Source of the DNA: Streptosporangium lutulentum
GTDB taxonomy: Bacteria > Actinomycetota > Actinomycetes > Streptosporangiales > Streptosporangiaceae
Assembly (NCBI RefSeq): GCF_030811455.1
Contig: NZ_JAUSQU010000001.1
Span: 2,976,001-3,040,000 of the forward strand
Length of the DNA stretch: 64,000 nucleotides
Direction: 5' to 3'
The notes under the pieces are model-generated. The model was not told the DNA's origin, did not search any database, and worked only from the letters and a program-made list of their open reading frames with translations. Positions 60,447-64,000 of this stretch are shown here, in pieces. Both the position numbers and the translations under genes were made by a program. The first letter of the stretch is position 1, and the number at the start of each line of letters is the position of its first letter.

Positions 60447-61343
60447 CTAGGCGCAGGCCTCGCGGGCGGCCACCAGCGTGCCGAGCACGGACCTGGTCTG
60501 CTCCCAGGGCACCGGGCTCGGGGCGCCGCCCACCATGGACAAAAACGCCTCCACGGTGCCCCGGTAGCCCAGGCCGACGAGGTGGTCCGGCCCAGGCTCC
60601 ACCACGACCTCATGGGTGCCGGCGCGCGTGTGGACACTGACCGTGTACGACTCCTCGTCGGTGACCCCGACGACCTCCACGGTGCCGACGACGCCGTTCT
60701 CCCAGGCCAGCGCCATGACGCCGGTGTCCTCCGACTTCAGAGCGGTGTAGGAGCGGGTGGCGGCCGCCGCCCCGGCCAGCCTCACGGCGGGGCCGAGAAG
60801 GGCGACCAGCAGTTCCACACCGTGCACGCCCATGGTCACCATCGTGCCGCCGCCCACGGCCGGGTCGTCCTGCCACGGGTTGTGGCCACCCGCCCACAGG
60901 CCCACGTCGTGCCGTACGGTGGCCCGCACCGAGAGCACCTCCCCAAGGTCCTCGGCCATCAGAGCGGTGAAGGCGGGCGCGAAGCGCAGCACCGAGGTGG
61001 ACAACACCAGCTCGGGCCGCGAAGAGGCCGCCACGTCGACGGCGGCAAGCTGGGCGGCGGTCGCGGCGGCCGGTTTGTTGACGAAGCACGGCAGGTCCGC
61101 CGCCAGCACCCGGGCGAGCGCGGGAGCCACCCCCGGGTTGGGCACAGTCAGCACCACTCCGTCGGGGCGGGCGGCGAGCAGATCGTCCAGCCCGGCGGCG
61201 ACCTCGGCCCCGGGATGTTCCTCGGTGAAGCGGGCCAGCCGAGCCCGGTCCTCCTCCCACACCATGAGGTCGGCGTGGGAGGCGAGGGTGCGGGCGTCGG
61301 TGTAGGGGTGGCTGGTGGCCAGCCCGGCGATGGCGATGCGCAC
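60447..61343 (-). CDS. Gfo/Idh/MocA-family NAD(P)-dependent oxidoreductase
   Basis: 298 residues, a little shorter than usual (330-390). N-terminal Rossmann start MRIAIAGLATSHPY (third Gly of GxGxxG missing, as in some members), VVLTVPNPG, the catalytic Lys90 in FVNKPAAAT, and the C-terminal domain DVGLWAGGHNPWQDDPAVGGGTMVTMGVHGVELLVALLG with the His that usually participates in catalysis. Oxidises or reduces a sugar/cyclitol hydroxyl or imine (family). Single-gene unit; sites 8 and 9 lie upstream. Confidence 0.87.
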   Translation of the reverse strand: MRIAIAGLATSHPYTDARTLASHADLMVWEEDRARLARFTEEHPGAEVAAGLDDLLAARPDGVVLTVPNPGVAPALARVLAADLPCFVNKPAAATAAQLAAVDVAASSRPELVLSTSVLRFAPAFTALMAEDLGEVLSVRATVRHDVGLWAGGHNPWQDDPAVGGGTMVTMGVHGVELLVALLGPAVRLAGAAAATRSYTALKSEDTGVMALAWENGVVGTVEVVGVTDEESYTVSVHTRAGTHEVVVEPGPDHLVGLGYRGTVEAFLSMVGGAPSPVPWEQTRSVLGTLVAAREACA

Positions 61344-61529
61344 GACGTTCTCCTGGTCGGTGAGGGGCTACCGACCGTACACCTCACGCGGGGAGCACAA
61401 ACGTGGGCCGTAGTCGGCCGTTGTCGTGGAGGGCGTCCGAAAAGCCGGCGTTCGAGCAGCCGTTCATGCTGGTCGCCGCGATGAGTCGGCGACATGGGAG
61501 ACCCTCACGTCTGATCCTCGATGCGAGGA

Positions 61530-61547
61530 TTACAGCCCCGACCGTAA
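61530..61547. promoter_or_regulatory. Operator site 8 (TTACAGCCCCGACCGTAA)
   Basis: 18-bp site, right arm perfect (GACCGTAA), left arm with two changes. 187 bp upstream of the Gfo/Idh start, on its promoter side. Confidence 0.7.
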
Positions 61548-61624
61548 ATAGCGTTGGAACGCTACAGGCACGCCAGAGCGGCTCATATGCCTTATTGATC
61601 CTTGACAGATCATCGCACACCTGT

Positions 61625-61642
61625 TTACGGTCGGGACCGTAA
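61625..61642. promoter_or_regulatory. Operator site 9 (TTACGGTCGGGACCGTAA)
   Basis: A perfect palindrome, extendable to TTTACGGTC-GG-GACCGTAAA. Lies 178 bp before the secreted protease GTG and may control it, the Gfo/Idh gene, or both. Confidence 0.88.
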
Positions 61643-61819
61643 ATTTTCTGATCTTGATGGCATCGATCGGAAATTCATGGGACACCCCTACGTCCGCCGT
61701 TGGCGGTCCCCCACTTCCCCGCTACAAGGCCGGCTTCGTCATGTCAGTGGCAATGCGCACGCGCGAGCCGGTGCCAAGGCGATGCCCCCGCCCTCCGGTC
61801 AGCAGCAAGAGGAGCAGAT

Positions 61820-62654
61820 GTGAAGGATTTAGGTACGAGGCGCCTTCTCGCCGTAGCGTCGGCCAGAAGAGGAAGGCGAGTCCTACCGACATTGTTGGTC
61901 TCGTCGATCACAGCGGCAACGGCGTTTCTGACCCTGGCCGGTCCCGCTCACGCGATCAACGACAACAACCGTCCACTTGCCGGCCTGGCCGACGCGACGC
62001 CACCGGTGGCTCCGCCTTCGGACTCGGCCATCGAGACCATCGAGGCCGTCAATCGATCGGTGCTCGCCGAGCCGACCCAGTGGGCCGGCGCCTGGTATGA
62101 CCGGGCGAGTGGCCAGGTGGTCACCGCTGTCCCGACCGGCGCGACAGAACGGACACGGGCAACGGCCCGGTCCTCGGTCGGCTCAAAGGGAGCGGTGGTG
62201 TCGGTCGGCCGTAGTTTCGCGGATCTCGCCCGGATCTCCGATGAGATCATGGAGCGCCGCTCCGTCGCCTCGGTCCCCATCGTGACCACGGGAATGGACT
62301 GGGAGCACAACGCGGTCGTCGTCGGCCTGGAGACGATCACCGACGATGCCAGGGCTGTTCTGGCGGCCGATTACGGCGATACCGTGACAGTTCGTCAGGT
62401 CCCCCAAGCGACACGGCAGGACGGACCCGACCGCTGGCGGGACCGGTATCCGTACTGGGGCGGTTCGGCCTGGGGAAACCCCGCCAGTAATGCCAGGCAT
62501 TGCTCCACGGCATTTCCCATGAGACGCCCGGACCGCTCGAAGAAATTCCTGGTGACCGCCGGACACTGCAACAGTCCGAACGCCCTGGACGCGGCCACCC
62601 TGAACACCGACAGCACGAGCTGGAACAACGTCATCGGCACCAGCAAGGGCTACC
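61820..62654 (+). pseudogene. Secreted trypsin-like (S1) protease, truncated by IS-B
   Basis: From GTG 61820 (GAGGAG upstream): basic start, signal peptide region RRVLPTLLVSSITAATAFLTLAGPAHA, a pro-region-like segment, then the S1 catalytic His box FLVTAGHC. The frame is cut at the IS-B terminus (62655) shortly after SWNNVIGTSKGYLG, so catalytic Asp and Ser are gone. Related enzymes in actinomycetes are Streptogrisin-like exported proteases with N-terminal propeptides. The frame continues 21 codons into IS-B. Confidence 0.7.
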
Positions 62655-62990
62655 TGGGGGGCCACGATGATTCCGGACAGCCGCCTTATGGGCGTAGCCT
62701 ATGCGGCTGGTTGGGATGAAAGGGACTCGTTGAGCACTTCAAGCGGCGTCCGGTAGCCGAGCGCCGAGTGCAGGCGCCGCTGGTTGTAGAACCCTTCGAT
62801 GTAGCGGATGACCTGCCGTTTCGCTTTGGCTCGGGTGGTGAAGACGAAGCGGTGGAGCCATTCGTTCTTGATCGCGGCGAAGAACGACTCGGCCATCGCG
62901 TTGTCATAGCAGACACCGGTGCGGCCGACCGAGCGACGGATTCCTAAGCCGGTCAGGAACCGGCCGAACTCATCTGAGGTGCAGTTCGAG
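62655..62990 (-). mobile_element. IS3-family element IS-B, 3' fragment (right copy, inverted)
   Basis: Matches 169-504 in inverted orientation, starting at the same terminus (TGGGGGGCCACGATGATTCC). Breaks off at about 62990 where an IS256-type end begins. One base differs in the Tyr/Cys codon of SN[Y/C]TSDEF. Confidence 0.85.
62699..62990 (-). pseudogene. IS-B transposase OrfB C-terminal fragment
   Basis: Last 95 or so residues, SNCTSDEFGRFLTGLGIRRSVGRTGVCYDN, NAMAESFFAAIKNE (catalytic Glu) to LNESLSSQPAA, same as the left-edge copy. Upstream of residue Ser the frame runs into IS256 sequence, so no OrfB start. Dead. Confidence 0.9.
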
Positions 62991-63531
62991 GAGCAATGCT
63001 TGAACTCTGTGGATCTGTCGGGAAGGGGTGCACCTTCCCGATGATCATGTGAGACCTCAAGCATGACCGACGCGCCAACGTCGGTCGGGAAGGCACACCC
63101 GTTGCTCACCGTAGTCCCTGACCCCGCCGGCGGCGATCGCCCTCTCACCGACAGCTCCATCTCGCCGTCGCTGATCGATGAGATCGTGCGTGAGGGCGCC
63201 CGCCGAATGCTGGCCGAAGCGCTGAAGGCCGAGGTGGATGCCTACATCGCCGCCTTCGCCGACGAGCGCGATGAGTTCGGCCGCCGCCTGGTCGTGCGCA
63301 ACGGCTCGCACCAAGCGCGGGAGGTCCTCACCGCGGCCGGCGCCATCGAGGTGACCGCCCCGCGCATCAACGACAAGCGCATCGACCCCGATACCGGCGA
63401 GCGGCAGCGGTTTTCCTCATCCATCCTGCCGCCGTGGGCGCGCAAGACCCCGCGCATCACCGAGGTGTTGCCGCTGCTGTATCTGCACGGCCTGTCTTCG
63501 GGTGACTTCGTGCCCGCCCTGGGTCAGTTCG
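62991..63531 (+). mobile_element. IS256-family element, 5' fragment
   Basis: Begins near GAGCAATGCTTGAACTCTG, inserted into IS-B, with a hairpin GGGAAGGGGTGCACCTTCCC at 63020-63039 before the gene. Cut at 63531 by the IS-A terminus. The left boundary is approximate. Confidence 0.65.
63063..63531 (+). pseudogene. IS256-family (mutator-type) transposase, N-terminal part
   Basis: 156 codons from ATG 63063: ISPSLIDEIVREGARRMLAEALKAEVDAYIAAFADERDEFGRRLVVRNGSHQAREVLTAAGAIEVTAPRINDKR, FSSSILPPWARKTPRITEVLPLLYLHGLSSGDFVPAL, the N-terminal region of MULE/IS256 transposases. The DDE core is absent because IS-A has inserted after ALGQF. Dead. Confidence 0.9.
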
Positions 63532-64000
63532 GGCCTTGGCCCCAAAATGTTGACACCAGCTGTCATGCGGCGAGCAGGACCCTATCGGACCGCTGCTCGT
63601 AGGTGATCGGGCTGAGGTAGTTCAGGCTGGAGTGCCTCCTTCGGGTGTTGTAGCGAGTGATCCACTTGAAGACCTCCAGGCGAGCCTGGCGGGCCGAGGA
63701 CCAGCGTTTGGCGCCCTGCAGCGTCTCGCGTTTGAGAGTGGCGTTGAACGCCTCGGCGGCAGCGTTGTCCGCGCTTGTCCCGACGGCGCCCATCGACTGG
63801 CGAACACCGAACTCCTTGCACACGGCGGCGAAGTCGGCGGAGGTGTATTGCGCCCCGTGATCGGAGTGAAAGACCGCCCCGGCCAGGTCACCACCCCGCG
63901 TGGCGGCGGCTGCCCGCAGCGCGTCGGTCACCAGCTCGGTGCGCATGTGATCGGCGATCGACCAACCAGCCAGGCGACGTGAATGCAGGTCCAGCACCGT
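63532..64000 (-). mobile_element. IS-A, second copy (runs off the window)
   Basis: Starts at the same terminus, GGGCCTTGGCCCCAAAA, as the right end of the copy at 38234-39546, with one base change in the following repeat (TGTTGACA for TGTGGACA). The 5' part lies beyond the window edge. Confidence 0.88.
63563..64000 (-). CDS. IS-A transposase OrfB, C-terminal part (cut by window edge)
   Basis: 146 codons open to the edge, same translation as residues 151-296 of the complete OrfB at 38624-39514: first catalytic Asp region TVLDLHSRRLAGW just inside, Asp in HSDHGAQYTS, Glu in NAAAEAFNATLKRE. Intact as far as seen. Confidence 0.9.
   Translation of the reverse strand, partial: TVLDLHSRRLAGWSIADHMRTELVTDALRAAAATRGGDLAGAVFHSDHGAQYTSADFAAVCKEFGVRQSMGAVGTSADNAAAEAFNATLKRETLQGAKRWSSARQARLEVFKWITRYNTRRRHSSLNYLSPITYEQRSDRVLLAA

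Larger units (their letters stand above)
61344..61819. other. Intergenic region holding two operator sites
   Basis: 476 bp between two divergent genes. No ORF of note. It contains operator sites 8 and 9 and is AT-richer at 61640-61680 (AAATTTTCTGATCTTGATGG), where a plus-strand promoter may lie. Confidence 0.6.

Overview
The window is high-GC actinobacterial DNA: GTG starts, 4-bp ATGA/GTGA gene overlaps, mycothiol-type MDMPI enzyme, IS1380, IS701, ISAs1 and IS630 elements of actinomycete type, and an FxLD-type RiPP methyltransferase remnant. A Streptosporangiales-like soil actinomycete (Nonomuraea or Streptosporangium type) fits best, but that is an inference. I see no rRNA, CRISPR array or replication origin. 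The only tRNA-like sequence is a broken tRNA-Arg.

Layout. Positions 1-42,000 are a scrapyard of insertion sequences and broken genes with islands of intact genes. I use these labels: IS-B (IS3 family; fragments at 1-504 and, inverted, 62655-62990), IS-C (IS3 family, 10519-17180, itself carrying an ISAs1 element and an IS701/IS630/IS701 block), an IS1380 element (17713-19368), ISAs1 copies (10947-12299 and 28819-30170), IS-D (IS3 remnant, 30171-30860), IS-A (IS3 family, complete at 38234-39546, partial at 63532-64000), IS-E (IS3 remnant, 39547-39973) and an IS256-family fragment near the right edge. Intact or near-intact genes between them include a secreted M20 peptidase, an MDMPI-type enzyme, a frameshifted sulfite-oxidase-like protein, an SDR, transaldolase, ArsR regulators, a protoglobin, a haloacid dehalogenase, an ABM monooxygenase, an AlkA-type glycosylase, a RidA protein and an AhpD-like protein (19.7-28.4 kb, a redox/detoxification flavour), then a two-component system with a secreted repeat protein, a PAP2 phosphatase and an FtsX-type permease beheaded by IS-A. 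Remnants of two RiPP-type loci are visible: an FxLD-type methyltransferase (9.6-10.2 kb, cut by a group II intron fragment) and an HprK-like kinase next to a nucleotidyltransferase fragment (40.0-41.4 kb).

Positions 42,200-61,650 are different: IS-free, tightly packed and, I believe, one coordinated system. It encodes two paralogous secreted beta-propeller-like proteins, an unknown secreted Cys-containing protein, two DegT-type PLP aminotransferases, four amidohydrolase-fold proteins arranged as two pairs (each pair one metal-ligand-poor plus one canonical member), two DapA-superfamily lyases, a sugar ABC importer (lipoprotein plus two permeases, no ATPase), a Gfo/Idh/MocA oxidoreductase, an extended SDR and a dedicated winged-helix regulator. 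Every transcription unit of this block is preceded by an 18-bp palindrome close to TTACGGTCNNGACCGTAA; I count nine sites, one of them in the regulator's own promoter. The most economical reading is a substrate-induced regulon for uptake and breakdown of an unusual, possibly amino-bearing, sugar or cyclitol. The substrate is not deducible from sequence alone.

The right end (61.8-64 kb) is again IS-damaged: a secreted trypsin-like protease truncated by IS-B, then IS256 and IS-A fragments.
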